Assembly (NCBI GenBank): GCA_965153355.1
Contig: OZ231128.1
Span: 9,982,001-10,046,000 of the forward strand
DNA from: Flaccisagitta enflata
Lineage: Eukaryota > Chaetognatha > Sagittoidea > Aphragmophora
Direction of reading: 5' to 3'
DNA length: 64,000 bases
Made by a program: the position numbers and the translations under genes. The notes under the pieces were generated by a model that was given only the letters and a program-made list of their open reading frames with translations, was not told where the DNA came from and did not search any database. Positions 48,173-60,303 of this stretch are shown piece by piece. The first letter of the stretch is position 1. Each line of letters opens with the position of its first letter.

Positions 48173-48688
48173 TTGGGTGCTTCACATAGCAAAAGTTGGG
48201 AGTATCCCTTCACCCTACTTAGGTAATGTGGATGAGCAAAAATTATGAAGACGACCATTTTCCTTTTTTCAAAATTCCTTCATCTTCCGTTTTTGTTTTG
48301 GCCCTTAAATTTTTTACTGATTTCCCAGAATTCAGCAAAATCCTGTGTAGTTTTGTTACAAAAAGGACAATTATTTGTTTGAAAAAATCATAAAGTATGA
48401 AAAAATAAACTAAAATATCAGAATATAAATTATGAATGAGCAAATGAAAAGGCAGAATTGCAATTCTATAAAGAGTAGAAAATTATAAAAGCTGTTTCAA
48501 ACAATATCAGCATATTGTTTTATCCCACTGCATTATGCAAATTAGGTCCTCAAAAGCAATTTTCTAAGAAAAGGAAGATGGACGATTTTTGATAAAACAA
48601 AAATGATAAGGGTCCTAAAATTGGTCACTCCACATTAGGTAAAGAGGGCGAAAAGAAATAACCGACTTTTGCTATGCGAAGCACCCAA
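48173..48688. mobile_element. MULE-like non-autonomous element (MULE-N1, copy 2)
   Basis: Ends TTGGGTGCTTCACATAGC and GCTATGCGAAGCACCCAA, with a perfect 9-base duplication CCCCATTAG (48164-48172 and 48689-48697). The interior matches 3358-3872 (for example CCTTCATCTTCCGTTTTTGT and CACTCCACATTAGGTAAAGA). Confidence 0.92.
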
Positions 48689-48769
48689 CCCCATTAGGCT
48701 TATAAGGCTTAAGCCTTAGGCCCTGCGGTAAGGGGGGGCCCCACGGTACAGCCCCTACCCTTTAGAAAA

Positions 48770-48866
48770 AGAGGGAAGAGGAAAAGGGAAAGAAAAAGGG
48801 AAGGAAAAAGGGAATGAAAAGGAAAAGAAAAGGAAAAGAAAAGCAAAAATAAAGAAAAATGAATGA

Positions 48867-48898
<32 letters not shown>

Positions 48899-48902
48899 AC
48901 GA

Positions 48903-48958
<56 letters not shown>

Positions 48959-49039
48959 AGAGAAAAAAAAGTTAAAAAGAAAGAGGGGGGAAAAAAAAGA
49001 AGAAAACATATTTTTCCCTTTTGTTTTGATTTCCTTCCA
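48770..49039. repeat. GAAA/GGAAA purine tract
   Basis: GGGAAAGAAAAA repeats, then GAAA at 48863-48960; no gene. Confidence 0.88.
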
Positions 49040-49195
49040 AACAAGGCCGGATACACGGCAGGACAGTCGCGGATGGTTGGGCAGGAGCGAAAATGCAGAA
49101 ACCACTTGCGATTCAAAAATGTTACGGACGGACCAACCGACGGACGGACGGACGGACCGACCAACACGGCAAGGTCTAGAGTCGCGGACAACTTT
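49040..49195 (-). mobile_element. Family A element, TC subfamily, decayed hairpin
   Basis: AACAAGGCCGGATACACGGC, ACAGTCGCGGATGGTTGGGC, a CGGA/CCGA run, CACGGCAAGG and AGAGTCGCGGACAAC; the last hairpin arm is lost. Confidence 0.8.
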
Positions 49196-49384
49196 CATTC
49201 AACGCATGATCTTGTTTTTCAACTAGGTTTATCAGCATAGAAAGATGAATACCTTCATAGTTCAGCTCCTCTAATTTGTAGAGGGGACAGCAAAAGGGGG
49301 AGGGGTATGAGAGTAAAAAGGTAAAGCTAGGTTTGCTCTTAAGCCTAGGACACCGCGGTAGCTTAATTTGGCTCAGATTCAGCC

Positions 49385-49520
49385 TACATCGACGGCTACC
49401 GAAGTTACGTGCGGGTTGGTAGGGGTCACAGAAATAAGATCATAAAAAAAGTAAAGTGCCACTGACCAACCGACCGACCAACCAACCGACCGACCAACGG
49501 AAAAAGTGGGTTGTAGAGTC
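49385..49520 (-). mobile_element. Family A element, degenerate
   Basis: CGACGGCTACCGAAGTTACGTGCGGGTTGG, AAAAAAAGTAAAGTG, a CCGA/CCAA run, AAAGTGGGTTGTAGAGTC (shown in separate pieces); hairpin lost. Confidence 0.7.
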
Positions 49521-49739
49521 CTGAGTCAGAAGTTGGTTTACGCGGCGGCTGTTGAGGCTGTCGAGCGTCCAGTGCCACCAGCGATGTCGGGTGTTGGAGG
49601 GGGTGTCTCCTTGCGATTGCAGAACAATTTGCTGAACAGAGAGCTCAAAATGAACATTTGACAGACGCCCGAAAGAAATAGTTTGCTGTTTATTTGGCCT
49701 CAATGCAGAGTTTGAATGCGCCCCTATAAAGGGTTCAAT

Positions 49740-49895
49740 AAAGTCTCTGTCTGTCTCTGTCTGTCTCTGTCTGTCTCTGACTGTCTCTGACTGTCTCTGA
49801 CTGTCTCTGACTGTCTCTGACTGTCTCTGACTGTCTCTAACTGTTTCTGACTGTTTCTGTCTCTCTCTGTCTCTCTCTGTTTCTCTCTCTCTTTG
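49740..49895. repeat. CTGTCTCTGA 10-base minisatellite
   Basis: CTGTCTCTGA/CTGTCTCTGT units repeat about 14 times. Confidence 0.92.
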
Positions 49896-50369
49896 ATGAA
49901 GCAAGTTATGTGTAGTTATTTGACCAATCAAAAGACGTTTTGAATTTGGCACAAAATGAGACCATTACACTCATGTTTCGACTCTCTAGCAATCTGACTG
50001 GTGCCAGCGTGTCAGCCAGTATCAAAATTAGTCACCTGGCAAGGTTTTTCTGTGCACGCGCACATATCAACGCATTTTGAAACTCGGTATGGCCCAGTGT
50101 TTTCGAGGTAAAAAAAGTGCCAGAAAACGATTGGCGGATTCCACTCACATTCGGTTACAAAGGGGCCATGAAAATTATCCAAAGTGTCATTCATGGTTGT
50201 AATTATCAAAATACATGTAATTACGAGTCAATCCATGTGCGCAAACAGATTTTTGACCATTTTAGCCGTTTTCGATTGAGTACCCTACTCATATGTTTTA
50301 TCCTCCCTCATATGCCACCCACCAGTTCACTTGTCCGTCTACGTGTCTATCTTACTAGCTGTGTGTTTT
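49896..50369. other. Unique non-coding stretch
   Basis: No gene recognised. Confidence 0.5.
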
Positions 50370-50450
50370 AAGTTGCGTGTACCAGGCTTTATACGTTGGT
50401 CTGTCAGTCGGTTGGTTGGGCCATTGGTTAGTTTGTCCATAACATTTTTG
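50370..50450 (+). mobile_element. Partial family A element (5' part)
   Basis: TTTTAAGTTGCGTGTACC (half hairpin), GGCTTTATACGTTGGTC, a GGTC run and CATAACATTTTTG; the rest is missing. Confidence 0.6.
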
Positions 50451-50659
50451 TATTGTAGCTTTTTTAGTTATTTTTAACCTCATTTGAACTGTAATTATGT
50501 AATTATGTAAATAAGTAAATATGTAATTATGTTACATAGTTATCAAATCATAAAGCGTGTGATGATGTAATAACGATGTAAACGATTAAACAGTTATAAA
50601 AGACAGGCTATCTCTTCAATTTTCGGTCTATCTTTGTCTATCTGTATGTCTTTATGTTC

Positions 50660-50941
<282 letters not shown>

Positions 50942-50942
50942 T

Positions 50943-51155
50943 CATAAGTTGCGGACACGCAACACTATAAAAGGCTTTGTCCAGCCGTGCATCCTTCCGT
51001 CGGTCCGTCCATCCATTAGTCCATAATGCACGAGTCGAAAAGTGGAAAAAAAACGAGCGTTTTTGATGGTTCTTTTTTGTTAGGTGTGTTGTTGGGGAGC
51101 ATGGAATGTAGATGGGGGTTGGATGCCCCTGCCCACCCGTCCGCAACGATATTGT
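50943..51155 (+). mobile_element. Family A element, TT subfamily, 3' end lost
   Basis: Hairpin AGTTGCGGACACGCAACA (50947-50964), CTATAAAAGGCTTTGTCC, a CCGT/CCAT run, CGAGTCGAAAAGTGG, then CCCACCCGTCCGCAACG. It breaks into CT repeats afterwards. Confidence 0.78.
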
Positions 51156-51169
51156 GACCCCGCATCACT

Positions 51170-51910
<741 letters not shown>

Positions 51911-51949
51911 GCCTTCCAATCTGATCACAAGTCTGTCACACAATGTCGC

Positions 51950-52190
51950 AGCAGTATCGGTGACATATTGCTGGTCAGTGGCATATTTGTGACATATTGG
52001 TGACGTATTGATGGTTAGTTGCATAATGGTGACATATTGGTAACACATTGGTGACACATTGGTAAGTGGCGACATTTTGCTGGTCAGTGGCATTTTGTTG
52101 ACATATTGGCGACATATTACCGGTCAGTGCATGTTGGTGACACATTGGTGACATATTGGTGACATATTGGGACATATTGATGTTCACTGA
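51950..52190. repeat. GTGACATATTG 12-base minisatellite
   Basis: TGGTGACATATT units repeat, interleaved with GGTCAGTGGCAT phrases. Inverse-strand frames are repeat translations. Confidence 0.88.
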
Positions 52191-52779
52191 CATTCAAATC
52201 AGATATATAAATGGGACAGCAATAAGGCTGACTAAGTATTTGCGTGATCCGCCCAAATGAATTTAAAGTCTGTTGAACATTTCCTGTCCAATTGACTGGT
52301 CTGTCAAACGTCCCTGTAAAGTTGATAGCGGATATCAAAGTACTAACAAATTTTATCGATTAAAGGTGGAATTTTTTTATTGTCAACATGAGAAATGAAA
52401 AGAAATTTCATGAAGGAACTGAGTTTTTATAACTTTTATCGACAGATTTTTGTTACCCTTGGGTTTGTTGTTGCGGGGCGTAACTGTGCTAATGTTACCC
52501 CTTTACTATTGACCATCATTATCCTCTTGTAGAAAATCAACATGTCTTTTTTTTTCACGTCAAAATACAAATCAGATTTTTCCTCCGAAAGCGTCCGTCA
52601 CTTTTTTTCCCTCTTTTTCCATTTTTGCCAACATTTTCCATTTCGTGCGAATTTTCTTTTGTATTCTGTTTCCTTTCCTTAACTTTTCTCTTCCTTTTTT
52701 ATTTCCTTTATTTCCTTTAAATGCTCTCCTTCTATTTCCTCCAATTCAGACCACCGAGAACCCACCCTAAAAAGTGACG
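52191..52779. other. Unique non-coding stretch
   Basis: No gene recognised. Confidence 0.5.
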
Positions 52780-52999
52780 CGGGGTGGCCACCGGTGGGCA
52801 GGGGATGGGCGGACGGTTGGGCAGGGGCATCCAATCCCAATCCATACCTCCACCTCCAGTCCTCCACCCTTCACACACGAACATACACAAAAAGTATTTA
52901 AAACGCTCGTTTTTCCACGTTTCGACTCGATCACGGACCGACAGACCGACGGACGGGTGGACAAAGCCTCTTATAGAGTTGCGTGTCCTCAACTAAAAA
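52780..52999 (-). mobile_element. Family A element, TT subfamily, altered 5' side
   Basis: GGTGGCCACCGGTGGGCAGG, ATGGGCGGACGGTTGGGCAG, CTCGTTTTTCCACGTTTCGA, a short CCGA run, GCCTCTTATAG and hairpin AGTTGCGTGTCCTCAACT (52977-52994) with AAAAA. The AACAAGGCCGG end is not clear. Confidence 0.72.
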
Positions 53000-53049
53000 T
53001 CTTCTAGCTCTCTCTTCCCCCTCCTGCGCTTTTTTTTCAACATTTGTCT

Positions 53050-53115
53050 TTTAAGTTGCGAACTAGCCACTCTATAAGAGGCTTTGTCTATCCGTCATTT
53101 TGTCCATCTGCGGGG
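53050..53115 (+). mobile_element. Partial family A element (5' part)
   Basis: TTTTAAGTTGCGAACTAGCC (decayed hairpin), CTCTATAAGAGGCTTTGTC and a short CCGTC run. Confidence 0.6.
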
Positions 53116-53527
53116 TGTTGGTTTTAAATTCTTGTATGTTTGGAGGAGGGGGAGGGGGGTATGTGTGGATAGGGGTCGGACGCAACAATAACGCGACAAT
53201 AACGTTATTGTAACTCCGCGTTACCTTTTTTTTAAATTCTGAAGATCGTTATTTTATTTCTCATGCTTTATGGCTTTATGCTATGCGTGACTCTTTTTCC
53301 TGTCACTTTTTGAACGCGCATTGTTTTCAGTGTTCTCTCTGTCCGTCTTAGTCTATATATACGGTGGGAGAAAGTCAGTTTAGAATTCACTCAAAATTTG
53401 AATATGATCAATCCATTGAAAAATGTTGGTATCAGTATCTTACCTTCAAACTGAAACAGTGAATCACCAAAATGAACACAAACACACAAAGACATGGAAA
53501 CAGGAAAACAAAAGCACAGACAAGCAT

Positions 53528-53530
<3 letters not shown>
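53116..53530. other. Unique non-coding stretch
   Basis: No gene recognised; contains AACGCGACAATAACG with its inverse nearby (53190-53225). Confidence 0.5.
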
Positions 53531-53621
<91 letters not shown>

Positions 53622-53622
53622 A
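53531..53622. repeat. AC microsatellite
   Basis: Uninterrupted CA run of about 92 bases. Confidence 0.97.
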
Positions 53623-53699
53623 CACGTCAGATTTCTTATGAGTATGTTTGTGTCGTGAGGGAAAGAATAAGGCGGGAGACGAAAAGAAGAGGGAAAAGG

Positions 53700-53897
53700 T
53701 GAAGAAGAAGAAGAAGAAAAAAGAAGAAAAAGGAGAAGAAGAAGGAGAAGAGAAAAAAAGAAAAAGAAAATGAAAATGAAGAAGAGAAAGAAAAAGAAGT
53801 AGTAGCTGAAAAAGAAATTGAATAAGTAGCAGGAAAAAAAGTAGATATGGAAGAAGAAAAAGAAGGAGAAGAAAAAGGAATCGAAAAAGAAGAGGAA

Positions 53898-53932
<35 letters not shown>

Positions 53933-54043
53933 AGAAGAAGAAGAAGAAGAAGAAGAAGAAGAAGAAGAAGGAGAAGAAGAATGAGAAGAAGAAGGAGAAG
54001 AAGAAGGAGAAGAAGAAGGAGAAGAAGAAGAGGAAGAAGAAGG

Positions 54044-54082
<39 letters not shown>

Positions 54083-54320
54083 GGAAGAAGAGGAAGAAGA
54101 AGAAGAAGAGGAGGAAATAGGAAGACGACTAAGAAGAAGACGGGAAATGTTTAAAGGCGGCTTAGGTCGCACCTCAAGAAGAAGAAGAGGAAGAAGAAGA
54201 GGAAGAAGAAGAGGAAGAAGAAGAGGAAGAAGAGGAAGAAGAAGAAGAGGAGGAGGAAAGAGGAAGACGACTAAGAAGAAGACGGGAAATGTTTAAAGGC
54301 GGCTTAGGTCGCACCTCAAG
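53700..54320. repeat. GAA purine tract with a duplicated ~57-base segment
   Basis: GAA/GAG trinucleotides at 53700-54120 and 54179-54262. The segment GACGACTAAGAAGAAGACGG...GGCTTAGGTCGCACCTCAAG occurs at 54123-54178 and again at 54265-54320. Confidence 0.9.
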
Positions 54321-54374
54321 GTCAAATCAAGGTCAAACTCATGCAAAAGAAGGGAACCACATTTATTCATCCCA

Positions 54375-54448
54375 TTCAGCGTGTGTGTATGTGTGTGTGT
54401 GTGTGTGTGTGGCTGTGTAAGTGTGTGTGTGTGTGTATATTTTTGTGG

Positions 54449-54536
<88 letters not shown>

Positions 54537-54578
54537 GTGTGTGCGTGTGTGTGTGTGTGTGTTTTTGTGTGGGAGGGA

Positions 54579-54632
<54 letters not shown>

Positions 54633-54690
54633 GTGTGTGTGTGTGTGTGTGTGTGAGTCTATCTGTCTGTCTGTCTGTTTGTCTGTCTAT
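54375..54690. repeat. GT microsatellite and TCTG run
   Basis: GT dinucleotide with several single-base interruptions, then TCTG at 54657-54690. Confidence 0.96.
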
Positions 54691-55139
54691 CTGTGTGAGA
54701 TCATCATACATAGGTGGTTGAAGCTCCAGATTTTTCCGTCTCACACCCTCACAGCAGATCAACCGGAAAATATTTTTTTCTTCTCGTTCTTCCTCTTCTC
54801 TTTTTCTCCTCTTTTTCTCCTCTTTTTCTCCTATTGCCCTTCCTCTTGCCTTGCCCTTCCTCTTGCCTTGCCCTTCCCTTCCGTCATCTTCTTTTTTTTT
54901 GCTGCAGCTTCTTCTGTCAAAGCGGGACCAATGATGTTGTAGCTTTTGGCCCGTTTAACACAGACTGACAGAGATCACAATCCCGTTGTGATTATAGCCG
55001 ATAACGACCATAACCAGGTTATCACCAGGCCCGGAGTGGCGGTGGGGGGGGGGGGGGAAAAGTAAATGCTGGTTTTTAACAGGTCTCACTTTAAGAAGTA
55101 CACCAATTTCCTTTAGAAAATTTGTTACTTCTAAATGTA
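54691..55139. other. Unique stretch with CTTCCTCTTGCCTTGCC repeats
   Basis: CTTGCCTTGCCCTTCCT recurs three times at 54837-54880; a G-run lies near 55043. No gene. Confidence 0.55.
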
Positions 55140-55226
55140 AGACTAATCATCACGGTATTCACGGATGAATGAACAGATAGACGGACTGATGAACACAGCT
55201 TCTTACAGAGTCGCTTGTCCACGACT
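55140..55226 (-). mobile_element. Partial family A element (5' part)
   Basis: GACGGACTGATGAACACAGC, TTCTTACAGAGTCGC, TTGTCCACGACTACAG; decayed tetramer run and hairpin. Confidence 0.55.
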
Positions 55227-55514
55227 ACAGTTTCTACGTTCATATATTTGCTTGGGTCTCTAGTCTCTACTCTCCCCACCTCTCTTGGTCCATTCAGAAA
55301 ATTAAAGTCAATAAGATCGAATTCTTAAGTCCCACTTTGTCCCAACAAAGGACAAATAATTTTCCCACTGTATAGGACAAGTAAGGACATCGTCTGTGTG
55401 ATCACCTCTCGACTTTCTGCTTGGCTCACTCCCATAATATCATTTTATAATTACCCTTCTTTTAGCCGTTTGTGCTGACGCATTAGATACCGAACATTTC
55501 CTCATGCTTTCTTT

Positions 55515-55595
55515 GTAGACGCGGACTTGCATCTCTGTAGGAGGTCATGGCTGTCTGTTGGTCAGTTTGTTGGTCAGTCCGTCGCGCAATTGTTT
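55515..55595 (+). mobile_element. Partial family A element (5' part)
   Basis: TAGACGCGGACTTGCATCTC (decayed hairpin), GTAGGAGGTCATGGC and a GGTC/TTGG run. Confidence 0.5.
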
Positions 55596-55634
55596 TACTC
55601 ATGAAGTCAGAGGCTGTTTCATGAGTGAAGCATT

Positions 55635-55636
<2 letters not shown>

Positions 55637-55727
<91 letters not shown>

Positions 55728-55782
55728 TCATCGTCAACGTCATCATCGTCATCATCATCATCATCATCGTCATCGTCGTTAA
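55637..55782. repeat. ATC microsatellite
   Basis: ATC trinucleotide, about 100 bases pure and then interrupted with GTC. Confidence 0.96.
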
Positions 55783-56090
55783 CTACACCTATATTGTTTT
55801 CAAAATCATATTATCAATCAATTTCTTCTTCAATTTCCATCTTCTTATCTTTCTTCTTCGTTCCTCATCTTTATTTTCTCAACTGCTTCTTCCTCTATCC
55901 CTCTTTTCCATCCCCTTCTCTTCTCTTCTTTCTTTCAGTCCTATCCTATTTTACAACTCCATAAAAAGGACGTGTTGGTTCTTAGAGTCTAAGGGCGTGT
56001 GTTTCTAGTGACGACCAAATACGCGTTTGTTCCCCTTTTACAGCATGAACACATATTCATAAATTTCAACTGTCCTTACTGAATGAGCGA
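55783..56090. other. Unique non-coding stretch
   Basis: No gene recognised. Confidence 0.5.
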
Positions 56091-58080
56091 AGTGGCCGAC
56101 ATCAGACGAAGAGACAGACTAGCCAAGCTGAAACATAGGCGTGAAGATTATAAAAAATTAAGGAATACATTAGTGTCAAAAATCCGCAAAGCAGAAAAGG
56201 AATATGTAAGCAGACAGATAGAAGAAAGCTCAGGTAATATAAAAAAACACTGGAATATTATTAAAAAAGCAACAAATAAACTTAGTAATAAAGAAGATAT
56301 AACCACTGAGTTTCACTATCAGGGAACCATCATTAAGGACTCATTAACTAATGCGGAAAATATTAATCACTACTATGCCAATGTAGGACCACAGACAAAT
56401 GCAAGTGTAGGCAATTCAACTCATGGCCCATCACATTACCTTCACAAACACACTGCACAAAACTCAAATTCACTCCTCCTAAATGATGTAACCCATCCAG
56501 ATATCATAGAAGTATGTAAAAAGTTTACCCCTAAAACCAGCAAAGATCCTGCTGGATTTCAACAAAATATCATTCTTAGTGATGTAGACATTTTGGCACC
56601 AGTCTTGGCCCACTTAGTTAACTGCTCTCAGAAAACAGGGATTTTTCCAGAGAACGGAAAGATAGCCAGAGTTGTACCTGTATACAAACTCAAAGGAGAT
56701 AAACACCTCTATGAAAATTATAGACCCATATCATTATTACCAATATTTTCTAAAATCATAGAACGCCTTATCTATAACAAAGTCTTTGAGTTTCTAGTCC
56801 GGTATGAAATTCTTTTTGAATCACAATATGGATTCCGTACAGGCCACAATACTACCCATGCGACCCTTGACTTCATAAAGAGTATTGAGGAATGTATTGA
56901 AATGGGTAACTATGCCATTGGTGTATTCTGTGACCTTAGTAAGGCTTTTGACACCTTAAATCACTCGATTTTACTTGAAAAACTAGACCATTACGGAATT
57001 CGTGGCACAGCTCTGAAGTGGTTTGAGTCCTATCTAAGAAATCGCTATCAATATGTTGATCTCAATGGACATTGTAGCTCCAAAATCCTGCTATCTACCG
57101 GTGTTCCCCAAGGTAGTATCCTAGGACCCCTTCTTTTCCTTCTTTATGTAAATGACCTACCATCTGCTTCAAACCTTAAAAGTGTAACTTTTGCTGATGA
57201 TACCAACCTGTTGATACAGGGATATAATTTTGAGGCATTGTCAACTCTTAATCAGGAACTTGAAGGCATAAATGACTACTTTAAAGCAAACCAATTGAAA
57301 CTTAACCCCAAGAAAACTAAAACTGTTATCTTTAGGAAAAAATCACTTCCAAAAAATCAAAATCTTCCCGAGATCTACCTTGATGGAGAAAAACTTGGTA
57401 TCTATGATGATGCACAATTTTTAGGAATAACCATAGATAGTACTCTTAGCTGGGAAAAGCATTGCACTAGCGTAGCAAATAAGATAGCAAGAAGTAATAG
57501 CATGATAAACAGAGTAAAGAATCTGCTCCCACCTCCAACCCTAAAAATTCTTTACCACTCATTCATTCAACCTCATGTGCTCTATGGACTGCCCGCCTGG
57601 GGCGGATGCAGTGCCCAAAATAAAAAAAGAATAGTAAATATTCAAAAAAGAGCAATAAGAACGATAACTAAGTCCTACTTCTCCGCCCATACAGAACCAA
57701 GAATGAAACAACTTGGACTATTAAAGTTTAATGACCTCTATGAGCAACAGTGCCTATTGCTTATGCATGACTGCTTCTACCAGCGTGCACCAAAAAAGAT
57801 ACAGAACCTTTGTAGCACTCAGCATAATTGTGAATACAATCTTAGGGGCCAGGCTCAAAATCCTTTGGACCTAAAAGTGCCCAACTTCAAGTCTAGAGCT
57901 GCCTCAAATAGTTTCAGTGCTATTGGCCCAAAACTTTGGAATAATACCACAAGTGACTTAAGAAAAATAGATCAAAAAGCTCTTTTCAAAAGACAGTTAA
58001 AAAAATCGCTACTTGATAGATATACCCACAAAAGTGATTGTACAAATCCTAGATGCAAAGACAAGAAACATCACTTATAG
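56083..58080 (+). CDS. 5'-truncated LINE ORF2 with intact reverse transcriptase, 665 aa
   Basis: The open frame begins where homology to the minus-strand LINE starts (ADIRRRDRLAK), so the APE endonuclease is missing. The first ~3 codons, including the ATG, come from the flank. Reverse-transcriptase motifs are complete: YRPISLLPIFSKIIERL, FCDLSKAFDTLNH, GVPQGSILGPLLFLLYVNDL, FADDTNLL, LKLNPKKTKTVIF and FLGITIDSTLSW. It ends CTNPRCKDKKHHL. By eye it is roughly 75-80% like the other copy in protein, so it is a distinct subfamily. It has no stop or frameshift. Confidence 0.92.
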   Translation: MSEVADIRRRDRLAKLKHRREDYKKLRNTLVSKIRKAEKEYVSRQIEESSGNIKKHWNIIKKATNKLSNKEDITTEFHYQGTIIKDSLTNAENINHYYANVGPQTNASVGNSTHGPSHYLHKHTAQNSNSLLLNDVTHPDIIEVCKKFTPKTSKDPAGFQQNIILSDVDILAPVLAHLVNCSQKTGIFPENGKIARVVPVYKLKGDKHLYENYRPISLLPIFSKIIERLIYNKVFEFLVRYEILFESQYGFRTGHNTTHATLDFIKSIEECIEMGNYAIGVFCDLSKAFDTLNHSILLEKLDHYGIRGTALKWFESYLRNRYQYVDLNGHCSSKILLSTGVPQGSILGPLLFLLYVNDLPSASNLKSVTFADDTNLLIQGYNFEALSTLNQELEGINDYFKANQLKLNPKKTKTVIFRKKSLPKNQNLPEIYLDGEKLGIYDDAQFLGITIDSTLSWEKHCTSVANKIARSNSMINRVKNLLPPPTLKILYHSFIQPHVLYGLPAWGGCSAQNKKRIVNIQKRAIRTITKSYFSAHTEPRMKQLGLLKFNDLYEQQCLLLMHDCFYQRAPKKIQNLCSTQHNCEYNLRGQAQNPLDLKVPNFKSRAASNSFSAIGPKLWNNTTSDLRKIDQKALFKRQLKKSLLDRYTHKSDCTNPRCKDKKHHL

Positions 58081-59175
58081 TACTGCAGTAGTAAGCTCAA
58101 GCTAACTCAGTTTGGTTTGGTTAGGTTAGGTTAGGTTAGGTTAAGGTTAGGTATGGTTAGGTTATTATTAAGTAATCTCTATAAAACTTTTTTTTTCTTT
58201 CCTTGACTAAAAACAAGCCACTTCATTAAACACATTCTAATTTCTATAGTCCTACTGATTCCGTCAAGACTTCATTGTCTTGATGGGCGACCTTCATGGT
58301 CTTACTGATTGTCCCTCACGGGACCTGCTGTCCTTCCTTGGCTGTATTTACTGCAGCCATGGTCGTATTCATACTGTGTTTACAATATCATGTTATAAAG
58401 AAAACAAATCGTTAATCATGCATACAAATTAACAAATGTCTCATGAATCCTATTTGCAGCCTTATTTTACGATTCCTAATAACTTGCCTTGTAGACACAA
58501 CACCAGTGCCCACAGGGCAGGGGATTCTCTGTGGGAGACTTGGGCTACTAATTTTTTTGCGGAATCACTGTGTTTGACATCGGTATCCTGTATCCATTTG
58601 AGTATTAGTTGCCACCACTCAAGGTAATAATAACTTTTCATATTTGATTATGGGTGGTGAGTGTTTCAATTTGTCTCACTTTGCGTCAGTCTAAATGAAA
58701 ATTAAGAAAATTCACAATGCCTTCTATGTCATCAATGGAATTCTTGGAAACAAAAAATATTTCACTTTATAGACGCTTATTTATTCCTTTTTCTTACGTT
58801 ACAGAATTTTGTTGTTAGACGTACTCGTACGTCATGTTTTTATTTATTACCACTACCCTGTTACTGAGTTATTGTACATATTCTTTATTTTACCGACGTA
58901 TTCGTACGTCACACTATATAATTGTTTTCTGATTTTTATATGATCTTGTGCGTTATGTGTTCTCTGTTTTTATCTCATCTGTATCCTGCATTTGTAATTG
59001 AAATCACGAGGGTCGACATGAACAAGCCCGTCGATGTCCTTAATTGAAACATGGGAAGTATATCACTATTTGACATGAAGGGCTTAAGCATGGTCCTCCC
59101 CCGCTGATCTATCGCCACATTGCTGTTATACGCGCCTTCGGGGAAATAAACTGTTTAAATTGAAATTGAATTGAA
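56091..59175 (+). mobile_element. CR1/jockey-like LINE, 5'-truncated copy
   Basis: Truncated ORF2, a ~1.1-kb 3' UTR and a tail of AATTGAAATTGAATTGAA after GGGAAATAAACTGTTT. Truncation at the 5' end is the usual result of incomplete target-primed reverse transcription. The 3' UTR contains a GGTTA-type run at 58117-58160. No convincing target duplication is visible. Confidence 0.88.
58112..58165 (+). repeat. TTAGG telomere-like run in LINE 3' UTR
   Basis: TTAGG is repeated about five times, then degenerate GGTTAAGG/GGTATGG. The minus-strand LINE has degenerate AGGT/TTAGGT sequence at the same place (about 40630-40705). Confidence 0.8.
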
Positions 59176-59992
59176 GCCAAGGAATGGAGTGAACGAGCGA
59201 TGCAAGCAGAGCAGAGCAAGTGAGCGGAGTGATTGGTGCGAGCGAACAAACATGGCGAGCGACCTAGTGGCCCGTTAAAAACGCGAATGTCACGAGTAGA
59301 AACAGCCCCTAAGTAGTGGCCTCCTTTCCCCTCTTTCGCATTTTCGGCCAAGAAATTGGCCCACAATCTTCGGGATTTAATGCTAGAAAGTAGATTGACA
59401 ATTTTCCTATTTTGTAAATTTGAACTTATACAGTATTTTGACCTGAAAAATGTAGAAAAGTAGATTGACAAATTTCCAATTTTGAAAATTTTACCTTAAA
59501 TCTTTTCTTGACCTGAGAAATGTGGAAAAGTAGATTTGACAATTTTCCAATTTTGAAAATCTGACCTTATATAGTATTTTGACCAGAGAAATGTGGAAAA
59601 GTAGATTGACAATTTTCCAATTTTGAAAATTGGACCATATATAGTATTTTGACCTGAGAAATATAGCTGAAGCTTATCGAAATGTAGACCTGAGACTATT
59701 TTTGACTGCAGATCCAGATAACTGGGTTCAAAATTGATCTAATAAGATATGGATGGTAAAATCCCGCGTTTGATACATGATTCTGAACAGTTTTACTGTG
59801 TTGGGTGCTGAAAAGTTCCTAAAAAAATTTTCAATCAGCTTGAAAATAAGGGAGAAAATCAGAGCTAGAAAATCAGGGCACTGTGTGAGGACCGCCACCA
59901 ACCCTCGCCTTTATAAACGCAAGTGTATGACACGCTTTGGGGCGGCCGCACCTAGAATCAAAGTGGTGACAATGTGGTAGGGACAGCGTGGA
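59176..59992. repeat. ~74-base tandem repeat in unique sequence
   Basis: GTAGATTGACAATTTTCCAA and TTTTGACCTGAGAAATGTGG recur about four times at 59385-59665. No gene recognised. Confidence 0.72.
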
Positions 59993-59993
59993 T

Positions 59994-60024
<31 letters not shown>

Positions 60025-60260
60025 CAACAACAACGACGACAACATTTACGACGATGACGGCGGCGGCGGCGGCAATGATTTGCGGCTTTGGGGAAATGAG
60101 CTCCCTACATCTTTTTATTAGACGATTAGAAATAGGGAAAGGCGACTGAGGTCCATTCAACGACGACTTCTCACCACCACCATAATGGTGGCACCATCAC
60201 CATGATGGTGGCACCATCACCATAGTGGTGGCACCATCACCATGGTGTTGGCATCATCAC
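59993..60260. repeat. ACG trinucleotide and palindromic ACCATC minisatellite
   Basis: ACG at 59995-60025 and GGC at 60058-60072. CACCATCACCATGATGGTGG-type 21-base units repeat at about 60173-60245; each can fold on itself. Confidence 0.85.
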
Positions 60261-60303
60261 AATGATTATGGCAATACATGATGAGAAGGGAGAGGGAAAG
60301 GAG

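Noticed and set aside
53636-54172. Poly-Ser frame over the GAA tract
   Set aside because: Trinucleotide repeat artefact.
55637-55782. Tandem ATC array as a CRISPR-like repeat
   Set aside because: Plain microsatellite without spacers; the sequence is eukaryotic.
56083-56091. ATG at 56083 as a true LINE start codon
   Set aside because: Homology to the sister ORF2 begins after it, at the ADIRRRD residues; the ATG is flanking sequence at a 5' truncation.
59109-59471. Minus-strand 120-aa open frame
   Set aside because: It runs through the LINE 3' tail and a ~74-base tandem repeat and shows no recognisable domain.
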